Below, in pieces: positions 40,083 through 47,633 of a stretch of 52,921 bases of DNA (positions are counted from its first letter, which is position 1; each line of letters opens with the position of its first letter). Location: positions 1-52,921 of the forward strand of contig JAHBVG010000042.1 of NCBI GenBank assembly GCA_019637695.1, written 5' to 3'. The notes under the pieces were generated by a model that was not told where the DNA came from, searched no databases, and saw nothing but the letters and a program-made list of their open reading frames with translations. Position numbers and translations under genes: made by a program. The DNA is from Caldilineaceae bacterium (GTDB lineage: Bacteria; Chloroflexota; Anaerolineae; Caldilineales; Caldilineaceae).

Positions 40083-41927
40083 ATGAAGATGCATTCTTTG
40101 CATTATTATAGACGGATCACAGGGGTGGCGCTCTGTTTGGGCGTAGGGCTGGCGATCCTCTTTGTGGCGTTGACGGGATCGAGTAGTCCACTCCACGCCC
40201 AGGGGACGAACACCCCGACGCCCACTGTCACCCACACGCGCACACCGAGGATCACGCCTGCAACCACAATTTCGCCGACAGCGACAATCTCACCTACAGC
40301 AGCGATTTCGCCAACGGCGACGCTGACGGCGACACGGCGCATACCAGCGACGCGGACCCCCACGCTCACCCCTACCCGCACAGAGACGATCACAGCCACA
40401 GAGTCCCCAATTGCACCGCTGATCCCGGTGACGGTGACGGTCGTGGTGACGGTGACGGCGATTGCCACGCCGGAGCCAACAACGACGCCGACGCCAACAC
40501 AGATCTCCGCCGCGGGTCCGCCCGTGGTGGAACTCTTCGACACCGAAGTGCTGACTGGGACGATCCTCGCCAATCGCACCGAAGTCACCGCCACCTTTTT
40601 CCTAGATGGGCGACTCTATGAGCTGCCGCCTTTGCGCTCGACCGGCGCTGTGCTGGTACGCCCGCTCACAGTGTTGAGTCTCTACAACTGCGCAGGGGAG
40701 AGCGCCGAAACCACAGAGTGCTTCTGGGATCCTTACCCTGTGCGCCGCGATGGTTTCTATGAGATCATCAATGGCGCAGAAGTGGGCGCGCCGCTCAGCC
40801 TGATCCTTGAAGAAGCGGGATCGCCGCCCATCGACCAGATCTGGATCCAAAATCGCACCGGTCATATAGAGCGGTTTATGGTGGGCGATACGCTTTACGA
40901 ACTCGAAAATAGCCGTGTACTCGAACTCTCGCTCGATGATGCCGGCGAGGCAGGTGCAGAAACCGCCCAGATCTACCTTCGCCGCTGTCTCGGTGTAGAG
41001 CAGCGGGCTGTCTGCGAGTGGCTGCCCCAAACCGTGGTCGGCGGCGTCTACTATGCGCTGGTCGATCAGACAACGGAGGGCGTGTTGCCCAACAGCGCCG
41101 TCACCACCATCCAACTCGAACTGGTGCTGGGCGAGGAGCGGCTGGCGATTCTCGTCACCCCAACGCCGCAACCCACAGCTACACCCGAACCAGCGGTGAC
41201 GCCTACACCCTCTGTGGCAGAAAGCGCGCCAGCCGTCGCTGCCGCAGGCACACTCTTCTGCCAGATTCAGGTGCCTACGCTCAATGTACGCGCCGGACCG
41301 GGCACCGAGTATCTCGTCGTCGGCCAGATCCGCCGCGACGCGCCAAACGGCGGGCGCATCGTGGTGACAGGCCGCAACGCTGCCAATGATTGGCTGGCTG
41401 TGGCCGAGGATGTGCTCCCTGGCGGCTGGGTGATCAACGCGCCGAATTTTGTGATCTGCGAGGGGAGTACGCAACCGCTGGCCGTAGCGCGCGTCAGCGA
41501 TGGGCGGCTGGCGGACGCAACCCCCACGCCCGCGCCGGTGACGGCTGGCGCAGCGTCGACCACAGACACCGGTGATGCCGCCGCCGCTGATCCTGGGCCG
41601 ACGGCCCAACCCGGCGCAGCAGGGATCCCGGAAGGGCAGGTACTCTTGATCGCCACCAATGCCTTCGATCAAGACATTCGCTTTACACTTTCAGCGCCTG
41701 AACATGGTCTGCCCGAAGGCACCCCCTCAGAATACGATCTTCGACCAGGGGATAGTGTCCGCTTCTTGCTACGGGCAGGCCGCATTCAGTTCTCGGCCAG
41801 TTCGCCCTTCCGCAGCAGCGCTGGCAACACCGAGTTTTACCTGGAAGAAGGCCAGGCCCGTGAACTCTTCCTGCGCTTTACCCAATCCAGGGATGACCCT
41901 GACCGCTGGGAATTGCGCTGGGAATAA
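40083..41927 (+). CDS. Secreted Thr/Pro-rich protein with SH3 domain
   Basis: The 614-residue protein begins with a signal peptide (basic MKMHSLHYYRRI, hydrophobic stretch to SPLHAQ). A stretch of about 90 residues rich in Thr, Pro, Ile and Ala (TISPTATISPTAAISPTA) follows, likely a glycosylated or extended stalk. Two similar beta-rich blocks at about 150-240 and 240-340 share the spacing LFDTEVLTG, FLDGRLYELPPL and LYNCAGE versus WIQNRTG, MVGDTLYELEN and YLRRCLGVE, so they look like a tandem duplication with paired cysteines. An SH3 domain at about 405-465 shows VPTLNVRAGPGTEYLVVGQI. A final beta-domain closes the protein. Inferred: a surface protein, perhaps a target of the glycosylation genes around it. 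No enzyme motif seen. Confidence 0.78.
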   Translation: MKMHSLHYYRRITGVALCLGVGLAILFVALTGSSSPLHAQGTNTPTPTVTHTRTPRITPATTISPTATISPTAAISPTATLTATRRIPATRTPTLTPTRTETITATESPIAPLIPVTVTVVVTVTAIATPEPTTTPTPTQISAAGPPVVELFDTEVLTGTILANRTEVTATFFLDGRLYELPPLRSTGAVLVRPLTVLSLYNCAGESAETTECFWDPYPVRRDGFYEIINGAEVGAPLSLILEEAGSPPIDQIWIQNRTGHIERFMVGDTLYELENSRVLELSLDDAGEAGAETAQIYLRRCLGVEQRAVCEWLPQTVVGGVYYALVDQTTEGVLPNSAVTTIQLELVLGEERLAILVTPTPQPTATPEPAVTPTPSVAESAPAVAAAGTLFCQIQVPTLNVRAGPGTEYLVVGQIRRDAPNGGRIVVTGRNAANDWLAVAEDVLPGGWVINAPNFVICEGSTQPLAVARVSDGRLADATPTPAPVTAGAASTTDTGDAAAADPGPTAQPGAAGIPEGQVLLIATNAFDQDIRFTLSAPEHGLPEGTPSEYDLRPGDSVRFLLRAGRIQFSASSPFRSSAGNTEFYLEEGQARELFLRFTQSRDDPDRWELRWE

Positions 41928-41942
41928 TGAAGATAGGGATAG

Positions 41943-42000
41943 GGGATAGGTGACTGGTGACTGGGAGCGAGATGACTCTGTTTCCCAGTCACCTATCCCT
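41943..42000. repeat. Hairpin related to the element at 19207
   Basis: Inverted arms of GGATAGGTGACTGG type enclose a core that differs at a handful of positions from the core of 19221-19256. The left arm has one more TGACTGG heptamer than the right. It lies between the SH3 protein and the synthase-like gene. Confidence 0.7.
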
Positions 42001-42014
42001 GTCACCTCCTTGAC

Positions 42015-42887
42015 ATGGAGAGTACTTCGTTGACAACCATCGTCCAATCCGCGGATTCAGAGGGGACAGCGTGGCAGGCCGCCAATATGGCGCGCATTGA
42101 GGACCGGGCTGCATCCCTTCGCCAGGCTGAGGACGGTCCCCTGTTTGCCGATCTGTGGGCAGGCTACATTGTCGTCGTCACAAAGGCCGAGGATCACCTG
42201 AGGCTCTGGTTGATGGACGAGACCGCTGAAAATACACAGTGGGTACAGAGCGATATGGATTTGCGCGATCCCCTGCGGCTGGTGCTGGGGTACACACAGG
42301 CGATGACGCTGGCACTGCTCTGGCAAGCGGACCCAGAACGGGTGCTGGTGACAGGTTTGGGCGGCGGCTGTCTGCCATTGATGCTGCATCACCATCTGCC
42401 CGATGTAATCCTCGACTGTGTGGAAGTTGCGCCCGCTGTCATCGCTGCCGCCACCAAGTTTTTCCCCCTTGTGGTGGATGATCGCTTTCAGATCCACTTG
42501 GCGGACGCAAAGGAATTCCTCGCGGCGCAGCCAACTCATCAGTACGATGCGCTCTTCCTCGATCTATTCACCGACGGCGGCAATACACCTGCTCACCTTA
42601 CCGATGAGGAATTCTTTCAGCTTTGCCATAGTCGGCTGCGCCCGGATGGGATTTTGACAATGAACCTGCACAGCGGCGCAGAGAACCATGTTGAACGACT
42701 AGAGCGGCTGCGCCAGATCTTCAAAACCGTCCATGTCTGCAACATCCACTATGCTGTTGATGTCGTCTTCGCGACGGATCAGCCGCGCCAGCGCCGCTTT
42801 GATCTGCTACGCCGCGCCGCCGAACAGCAGAAACGCTTCCGTTTCCACTTTCCCCGCGCTGGGTGGATCGCCAAGATCGCTGATTGA
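42015..42887 (+). CDS. Spermidine-synthase-like methyltransferase-fold protein
   Basis: The 290-residue protein has a Rossmann-like class I fold of the spermidine synthase type. Seen: VLVTGLGGGCLPLMLHHHLP (glycine loop), LDCVEVAPAVIAAA (acidic residue for the ribose), LADAKEFL and YDALFLDLFTDGGNTPAHLT. The usual polyamine-site motif Asp-Ser-Ser-Asp-Pro is replaced by DLFTDGG, so it may not make spermidine. Proteins of this subgroup are annotated only as spermine/spermidine synthase domain proteins. The start is uncertain: no good ribosome site is present, and an ATG at 42087 is an alternative. It ends ten bases before the FkbM-like gene, with which it probably forms an operon. Confidence 0.7.
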   Translation: MESTSLTTIVQSADSEGTAWQAANMARIEDRAASLRQAEDGPLFADLWAGYIVVVTKAEDHLRLWLMDETAENTQWVQSDMDLRDPLRLVLGYTQAMTLALLWQADPERVLVTGLGGGCLPLMLHHHLPDVILDCVEVAPAVIAAATKFFPLVVDDRFQIHLADAKEFLAAQPTHQYDALFLDLFTDGGNTPAHLTDEEFFQLCHSRLRPDGILTMNLHSGAENHVERLERLRQIFKTVHVCNIHYAVDVVFATDQPRQRRFDLLRRAAEQQKRFRFHFPRAGWIAKIAD

Positions 42888-42897
42888 GGATATGACC

Positions 42898-43656
42898 ATG
42901 CTCAACCGGTTGGCCCGACAATGGGGATTGTGGCGTTCGTTGATCATCTATTATGGGCAGCCGTGGCGACGATGGCAGGCGCGACGATTTTACAGCCAGT
43001 TCATTGCGCCGGGCGACCTTTGCTTTGACATTGGCGCGCATGTGGGCAGCCGCGTCAGCCTCTGGGCGAGGATGGGCGCGCGCTGCGTGGCCGTGGAGCC
43101 GCTGCCCCACTGTATGCGCCTCTTGCGTCGTCTCTTCGGTGACAACCCGGCCATCACGCTGGTGGAAGCGGCAATCGGCGACCGGGCAGGCCGCCAGATC
43201 CTCTACCTCAACCCGCAGAACCCTACGATTGCAACCCTCTCCCAATCCTGGATCGCCGCCGTACAGCGCCGCCGCGACTTCGCCGCCATCACCTGGGACG
43301 AAGAGATCGACGTGGCTGTGACGACGCTCGACGCGCTGATCGCCCAACACGGCCTGCCCACTTTTTGCAAAATCGATGTGGAGGGTTCGGAACTGGCGGT
43401 GTTGGCCGGACTTTCCCAGCCGATCTCCCTGGTGTCGCTGGAATATACCCCCGCCGATATGGAGAGCGCGCTGCGCTGTATTGAGCGCCTGTGTGAACTA
43501 GGCGATTACGAATTCAACTGGTCCACCGGCGAGAGTGGACGACTGCGCACAGAAAGCTGGCTCACCCCCGCCGCCATGCTCGCCATCCTCAAAGGGATGG
43601 GTATCGACGATCCATCCGGGGATCTCTATGCACGGCGGCAGGGGAGTCGCAGGTAG
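42898..43656 (+). CDS. FkbM-family methyltransferase
   Basis: The ATG at 42898 (MLNRLARQWGLWRS) is chosen because GAGG lies eight bases upstream; another ATG two codons earlier is too close to it. The 252-residue protein shows the FkbM pattern: FDIGAHVGSRVSLWARMGAR (SAM-binding loop), CVAVEPLP (acidic ribose contact), EAAIGDRAG and FCKIDVEGSELAVLAGL. Known: FkbM enzymes are SAM-dependent O-methyltransferases that often modify sugars in polysaccharides or antibiotics. Inferred: it methylates a surface glycan or lipid-linked sugar made by the adjacent genes. It converges on terC with only 34 bases between stops. Confidence 0.85.
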   Translation: MLNRLARQWGLWRSLIIYYGQPWRRWQARRFYSQFIAPGDLCFDIGAHVGSRVSLWARMGARCVAVEPLPHCMRLLRRLFGDNPAITLVEAAIGDRAGRQILYLNPQNPTIATLSQSWIAAVQRRRDFAAITWDEEIDVAVTTLDALIAQHGLPTFCKIDVEGSELAVLAGLSQPISLVSLEYTPADMESALRCIERLCELGDYEFNWSTGESGRLRTESWLTPAAMLAILKGMGIDDPSGDLYARRQGSRR

Positions 43657-43690
43657 CACTACATGAATGTTCTGATCGGTATCGAATCGA

Positions 43691-44641
43691 TCACTGATTC
43701 GCTGATATTGGCGGCGTCGGCACTGCTGCGCGCGCAGGATAGAGCAGCGAGGCGGTGATAGAAATGCCCAGGACAGCGGCAATCACGCCGAGGGAGAGGC
43801 CAACCGGCAGATGATAAAACTCGGCGACCAACATCTTGATCCCCACGAAGACGAGGATCACCGAAAGGCCATGTTTGAGAAAGCGAAAACTTTGCATCAC
43901 ATTGGCCAGTAAAAAGTAGAGCGAACGCAGGCCCAGGATGGCGAAAACGTTGGACGTGTACACCAGAAAAGGATCCTGGGTGATGGCAAAGATAGCCGGG
44001 ATCGAATCGAGGGCGAAGAGTAGATCCGTCGTCTCGACCACAAGCAGCACAACCAGCAGCGGCGTAGCAAAGATCATCCCCTTCTGGCGCACCAAAAACG
44101 CTGCGCCGTGATAACGCTTGGTAATCGGCACAATCCGGCGCAGCAGCCGCACGACGCCGTTGCGTTCAATGTCGATCTCCCCGTCTTCTTTGTGCAGCGC
44201 CATGCGCATGCCGGTAAAGACGAGGAAAGCGCCGAAAATGTACAGTACCCAATGAAATTGGCCGATCAAATAAGCGCCAACGCCGATCAGTGCGCCGCGC
44301 ATCACCAGCGCGCCGAGGATGCCCCAAAAGAGTACCCGATGCTGGTAGATCATGGGCACGTTGAAATAGGTGAAGAGCATCACAAAGATGAAGATGTTGT
44401 CCACACTCAGCGATTTTTCAATGAGGTAACCGGCGAGGAACATCATGCCGATCTCTTGCCCCTCAAAGACAAAGAGGAGAGCGTTGAAGGCCAGGGCCAG
44501 CGAAATCCAGATTACCGTCCATAAGGCCGCTTCTCGGGTAGAAACGGCATGGGCTTTACGGTGGAAAACCCCCAGATCGATGGCGAGCAGCGCAAGGACA
44601 AAGACGTTAAACCCAATCCAAAACCAGACGTTTGTAGCCAT
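43691..44641 (-). CDS. TerC-family metal exporter under a manganese riboswitch
   Basis: The start is ATG 44639-44641 (MATNVWFWIGFNVFVLALLA), since the frame upstream overlaps the riboswitch terminator stem. The 316-residue protein has nine or so hydrophobic helices and typical TerC motifs, EKSLSVDNIFIFVMLFTYF and ETTDLLFALDSIPAIFAITQ, whose acidic residues in the membrane likely bind metal. Known: TerC/Alx proteins are linked to tellurite resistance and to manganese export or metalation of secreted proteins. The yybP-ykoY riboswitch in its leader strongly supports a manganese role. An ISKra4-like element lies just beyond its promoter. Converges on the FkbM gene. Confidence 0.92.
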   Translation of the reverse strand: MATNVWFWIGFNVFVLALLAIDLGVFHRKAHAVSTREAALWTVIWISLALAFNALLFVFEGQEIGMMFLAGYLIEKSLSVDNIFIFVMLFTYFNVPMIYQHRVLFWGILGALVMRGALIGVGAYLIGQFHWVLYIFGAFLVFTGMRMALHKEDGEIDIERNGVVRLLRRIVPITKRYHGAAFLVRQKGMIFATPLLVVLLVVETTDLLFALDSIPAIFAITQDPFLVYTSNVFAILGLRSLYFLLANVMQSFRFLKHGLSVILVFVGIKMLVAEFYHLPVGLSLGVIAAVLGISITASLLYPARAAVPTPPISANQ

Positions 44642-44677
44642 AGAGACCCCAATCGACAAGAAATGGCCGCGAGCAAC

Positions 44678-44822
44678 AAAAAAGGCAAGACCCACGGCAT
44701 AGGCTCGTTGGTCTTGCCTTCAGCGCTTGCGCTACTGCTGGCCAACCGAAGGCACATCCTGTGCCTTGTCTTGACGATTGGACGCATCGACTGCATGGGT
44801 CGACAGGCTACTCCCCAGATTC
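44678..44822 (-). promoter_or_regulatory. yybP-ykoY-type (Mn2+) riboswitch with intrinsic terminator
   Basis: Read on the minus strand, the leader has the two conserved aptamer segments GGGGAGTAGC (44807-44816) and GCAAGACC (44710-44717). Between them are helix-forming arms, including AAGGCAC/GTGCCTT and CCAATC/GGTTGG. GGCAAGACC can instead pair with the later GGGTCTTGCC (44684-44693), which is followed by six T, forming an intrinsic terminator. Known: Mn2+ binding to this class holds the GCAAGACC segment and allows read-through. This fits induction of the TerC exporter by manganese. Confidence 0.82.
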
Positions 44823-44827
44823 TGTAA

Positions 44828-44856
44828 AGTGTAGTTCATATAGTCTGCATTGTCAA
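44828..44856 (-). promoter_or_regulatory. Sigma-70-type promoter of terC
   Basis: TTGACA (44851-44856 on the minus strand) and TACACT (44828-44833) are spaced by exactly 17 bases. The transcript would begin just before the riboswitch. The insertion sequence ends 17 bases upstream of the -35 box and leaves it intact. Confidence 0.75.
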
Positions 44857-44947
44857 CCTACATTTTCGCACCGGGTGCGTGTCAGATTTTTGCATAGAGT
44901 GATAGAATCGGAGAGAGGCGATAGAGATAGGGAAAAAGGAGAGAGTC

Positions 44948-45265
44948 ATGGAAGAGGAAGTCGTCAGCGGGATGAAAGCATGGAGAGAGGTGCATCCGAA
45001 AGCGACCTTGAGAGAAATCGAAAGAGAACTGGACGAAAGACTGTCGCAGTTGCGAGCGAAGTTGCTGGCAGAGAGTGCGATGACAAGCGAGGCGACCAAT
45101 TGGGGGAAAGAAGAAGCGCCGGTGTGCCGGGAATGTGGTCAGAAGATGGAGAAGCGTGGGGAAGAGAAACGGCGGCTGAAGACGGGAGATGGGAAAGAGA
45201 TAGAACTGAAGAGACAGTATGCGAATTGTCCTGCGTGTGGCGCAGGTTTTTTCCCCTCTGGATGA
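44948..45265 (+). CDS. ISKra4-like transposase, N-terminal part (first frame)
   Basis: The ATG follows AAGGAGAGAGTC. This 105-residue frame contains a helical segment and a zinc-ribbon motif CRECGQKMEKRGEEKR with a second pair CPACG near its end. It stops at TGA 45263-45265, just after a T6C4 run. The second frame continues the family alignment in the +1 frame, so the full transposase would need a frameshift at TTTTTTCCCC (45247-45256). Either this is programmed recoding, for example a slip at CCC followed by T, or the element has lost one base. Confidence 0.8.
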   Translation: MEEEVVSGMKAWREVHPKATLREIERELDERLSQLRAKLLAESAMTSEATNWGKEEAPVCRECGQKMEKRGEEKRRLKTGDGKEIELKRQYANCPACGAGFFPSG

Positions 45266-46478
45266 AGAACTGGAACTGCTGGCCGGCGAATATACCCCCC
45301 ATGCAATGGAGAATCTGGTGCGATTGAGTGCCTGGATGCCATTTGGCCGAGCCGTGGAGACGTTGGCAGGTCTGCTGCGGGTACAGGTGAGCAAATCGAG
45401 TGCGGTGCGGATGACCGAAGCAGCCGGGGCGGCCTACGTGTCGTGGCAGGATGAAGTGGTGGCAGACCTGGAGCGCAGGGCTCCCCTGCCGCCCGAGGGT
45501 GCGGACCAAGCGGTCATCAGTGCCGATGGCGCCATGGTGCCATTATTGCACGGGCAGTGGGGGGAAGTGAAGACCCTGGTCATCGGCGAAGTGGCAAAAT
45601 CAAAGAAAGCGGAGGGGAAAAGTCACAACTTGACCTACTTTTCCAGGCTGGCGAGCGCAGAGGAGTTCACCCGCACGGCTTTATTCGAGACCCATCGACG
45701 GGGCCTTGAGTCGAGTGCACAAGTGGCCGCCGTCATGGATGGGGCTGAGTGGTTGCAGAGCTTTGCCGACCACCACTGCCCACAGGCCCTACGGATTCTC
45801 GATTTTCCGCATGCCGGTCAGCGCATCACCGCCATCGCCCAGGCCCTCTGGGGAGAGACAGAGACCGCCTCTACCTGGAGCCGCACCTGGTTACATCGGC
45901 TGAAAACCAAAGGCGCACAGCCCTTGATAGAGGAAGTGCGCTTGCTGCTCAAGGACCACCCCGACTGTGAGCCATTGCGCATTCATCTGGCTTACCTGGA
46001 AAAACGCCAATCCCACATGGACTACCCTGCTTTTGTCAAAGCGGGCTGGCCCATCGGTAGTGGCTGCGTCGAAAGCGCCAACAAAGTGGTGGTTGAAGCC
46101 AGGCTCAAAGGCGCAGGCATGCATTGGCACCGGCGTAACGTCAATCCTCTCCTCGCTTTACGCAATGTCGTCTGCAATGAGCAATGGGATGAGGCTTGGG
46201 CTATCATTGAAGACCGTTTGCGCACTGCCGCCCGTCAACACCGTCGTCTTCAGCAACAAAAACGCCATCTCGCACGCCAACAGCAGCGGGCTGCCGCCAA
46301 TCCACTCCCACTTCCTCTTCCAACAGCCCTTTCCACAGTCGAAGCGGACAAGCTCTCACCTTCCCTTCCTGCGGCTCACCCACAGTCTTCCTCCAACCGT
46401 CCCGCGCCCGACCATCCCTGGCGTCGCTTCCGCTTTGGCCGTAATCGTTACTCTCCTCACAAAAACGCAAAAACCTGA
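45219..46478 (+). CDS. ISKra4-like transposase, main part (second frame)
   Basis: This frame lacks its own ribosome site. The family-like sequence begins at about LDEELELLAGEYTPHAMENL, right after the T6C4 run, so it is probably the +1 continuation of the first frame. It holds the catalytic-domain motifs of ISKra4 transposases: QAVISADGAMVPLL, VMDGAEWLQSFADHHCP with ILDFPHAGQRI, and IGSGCVESANKVVVEARLKG; acidic residues in these are the likely DDE-type triad. The C-terminus is Gln/Arg- then Pro/Ser-rich. Known: these proteins cut and join the element ends. The element may be active if the frameshift is functional. Confidence 0.85.
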   Translation: MRIVLRVAQVFSPLDEELELLAGEYTPHAMENLVRLSAWMPFGRAVETLAGLLRVQVSKSSAVRMTEAAGAAYVSWQDEVVADLERRAPLPPEGADQAVISADGAMVPLLHGQWGEVKTLVIGEVAKSKKAEGKSHNLTYFSRLASAEEFTRTALFETHRRGLESSAQVAAVMDGAEWLQSFADHHCPQALRILDFPHAGQRITAIAQALWGETETASTWSRTWLHRLKTKGAQPLIEEVRLLLKDHPDCEPLRIHLAYLEKRQSHMDYPAFVKAGWPIGSGCVESANKVVVEARLKGAGMHWHRRNVNPLLALRNVVCNEQWDEAWAIIEDRLRTAARQHRRLQQQKRHLARQQQRAAANPLPLPLPTALSTVEADKLSPSLPAAHPQSSSNRPAPDHPWRRFRFGRNRYSPHKNAKT

Positions 46479-46487
46479 CACGCACCC

Positions 46488-46993
46488 TCTGCTCTGGGAT
46501 ACATTTCACAAATCGACGGGGATTTTCCGGTCCATTCCCGGCGCTGAATAAAGCGAAGACCCCTCGCCTTCGCAAGGGGTCTTCATCGTTCCACTTGAAA
46601 CTTCATCCCAATCACACCTCTACACCCACACCACAGAAGGAGTTATCCTGCAAAAGGAAGCTGTTGTAAAGATTCGGGCGCCAAACGATCGTGCTTGTCG
46701 TATCGTCGAGCGGTTGTTTTAGAAAGCTCTAACCACCAAGTTGCCGACTTTGCGTTCAACCGAGTTGCCGAGTTCCAAGCCAACCAAGTTACCCTTACTA
46801 TACACGTCCTCGCCCAACCTGCCTATGGGAAGAAAGTAATATCTTTTTCTAGGTGTTTTGATGGATTCCGCTACGACAAAAGGGGTATGGTCTGGCTAAA
46901 AGAGTGTAATAATCGTGTCATAGTTACATATTTCACAAGGTGAGTGTAGTATCTTTCTCTTCATGTGTAACCATTCATCGGAGGGAAACAAGT
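46488..46993. other. Intergenic region between the IS and doxX
   Basis: This 506-base region has no convincing gene. A strong hairpin lies at 46555-46584 (10-base arms GAAGACCCCT and complement, 10-base loop), without a T-run. An 82-codon frame at 46695-46943 has no ribosome site and no family pattern. The last 80 bases are AT-rich and probably contain the doxX promoter, but I cannot fix its boxes. Confidence 0.5.
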
Positions 46994-47485
46994 ATGTCTT
47001 TTGAGAATCTACGCACTACTCCCATCGGCGCCATTATCGAGAAGCTAGATCGCAGGATCACCACGTGGATGGCAGATTATGGCATTCTGATCATGCGGAT
47101 CGGGTTGGGCATAGTCTTCTTCTGGTTTGGGATTTTGAAACTCTTCCCAGGGTTGAGCCCGGCGGAAGCGCTGGTGCGCAATACCATCTACTTTATCGAT
47201 CCCGACATTTTTATTCCCATCCTGGCCATTTGGGAAGCGCTGATCGGGATCGGCCTGATCACAGGCCGCTTTATGCGCGTCACCCTGCTGCTGCTCTTTT
47301 TGCAAATGCCGGGGACAGCGCTACCGCTGGTCCTGCTGCCCGGAGTCGTGTGGACGGTCTTCCCCTTTGCCTTGACGATTGAGGGGCAATACATCGTCAA
47401 GAATCTCGTACTCATCGGCGCGGGGCTGGTGATCGGAGGCACTGTGCGCGGCGGGCGGATTGTCCCCGAACCTGTGGAAGAGTGA
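46994..47485 (+). CDS. DoxX-family membrane protein
   Basis: The start ATG at 46994 has GGAGGGAAACAAG before it; the frame open upstream lacks such a site. The 163-residue protein has four membrane helices with DoxX-type features: a first helix ILIMRIGLGIVFFWFGILKL, then IFIPILAIWEALIGIGLITG, a third FLQMPGTALPLVLLPGVVW and a fourth VKNLVLIGAGLVIGG. Known: DoxX/DUF417-type proteins are small membrane proteins, some being subunits of quinone oxidoreductases; most have no proven role. It stands alone, and its stop codon is part of a perfect 17-base-arm hairpin. Confidence 0.82.
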   Translation: MSFENLRTTPIGAIIEKLDRRITTWMADYGILIMRIGLGIVFFWFGILKLFPGLSPAEALVRNTIYFIDPDIFIPILAIWEALIGIGLITGRFMRVTLLLLFLQMPGTALPLVLLPGVVWTVFPFALTIEGQYIVKNLVLIGAGLVIGGTVRGGRIVPEPVEE

Positions 47486-47520
47486 AGGTGAAGGAGTTTT
47501 CACCCTTCACCTTCACTCTT
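47478..47520 (+). terminator. Hairpin overlapping the doxX stop codon
   Basis: Perfect 17-base arms (47478-47494 and 47504-47520; GAGTGAAGGTGAAGG side) and a 9-base loop. The downstream arm ends in TCTTCCTTT, so it could terminate doxX transcription, though the T content is modest. It could also stabilise the mRNA end. Confidence 0.55.
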
Positions 47521-47521
47521 C

Positions 47522-47633
47522 CTTTGACCGGATCGGAGCGCCGTGCTAAAATCCACACGGTGGATTCGAGGCCGGTGCAAGTCCGCCCTGGTCAAAGTAG
47601 ACGGCGCTATAGAGGGGGCAACAACCCTGAACT
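47522..47633 (+). ncRNA. Candidate pseudoknotted leader RNA upstream of a GT2 gene
   Basis: Two perfect 8-base helices interlock as a pseudoknot: CTTTGACC (47522-47529) with GGTCAAAG (47590-47597), and AGCGCCGT (47537-47544) with ACGGCGCT (47601-47608). Between them sit a 7-bp hairpin AATCCAC/GTGGATT (47550-47566) and a bulged hairpin at 47570-47587 with a 7-base loop TGCAAGT. A small stem GGG/CCC follows just before the ATG. This degree of folding suggests a cis-regulatory RNA or ribozyme. I do not recognise the class. Confidence 0.45.

Larger units (their letters stand above)
44873..46487 (+). mobile_element. ISKra4-like insertion sequence
   Basis: A 1615-base element bounded by 21-base terminal inverted repeats with one mismatch: left end 44873-44893 (GGGTGCGTGTCAGATTTTTG) and its complement at 46467-46487. 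It carries two overlapping transposase frames that together make an ISKra4-type protein. I could not find a target-site duplication in the flanking bases. Its left end lies between the terC promoter and whatever was upstream. Confidence 0.85.

Noticed and set aside
44693..44695. Upstream ATG for TerC (18 codons earlier)
   Set aside because: It lies in the terminator stem of the riboswitch and has no ribosome site. The ATG at 44639-44641 fits the TerC family start.
46695..46943. 82-codon plus-strand frame after the insertion sequence
   Set aside because: No ribosome-binding site, no recognisable family and irregular composition; probably random.
47560..47600. Cobalamin riboswitch, because of GCCGGTGCAAGTCC
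   Set aside because: The other conserved parts (CCGCCACTG-type segment and the closing box) are missing, and the helices found are arranged as a pseudoknot not seen in that class.
47522..47608. Guanidine-III riboswitch, because of the GCGCCGT/ACGGCGC helix in a pseudoknot
   Set aside because: The conserved loop bases of that class are absent and a 45-base double-hairpin insert lies in the middle.
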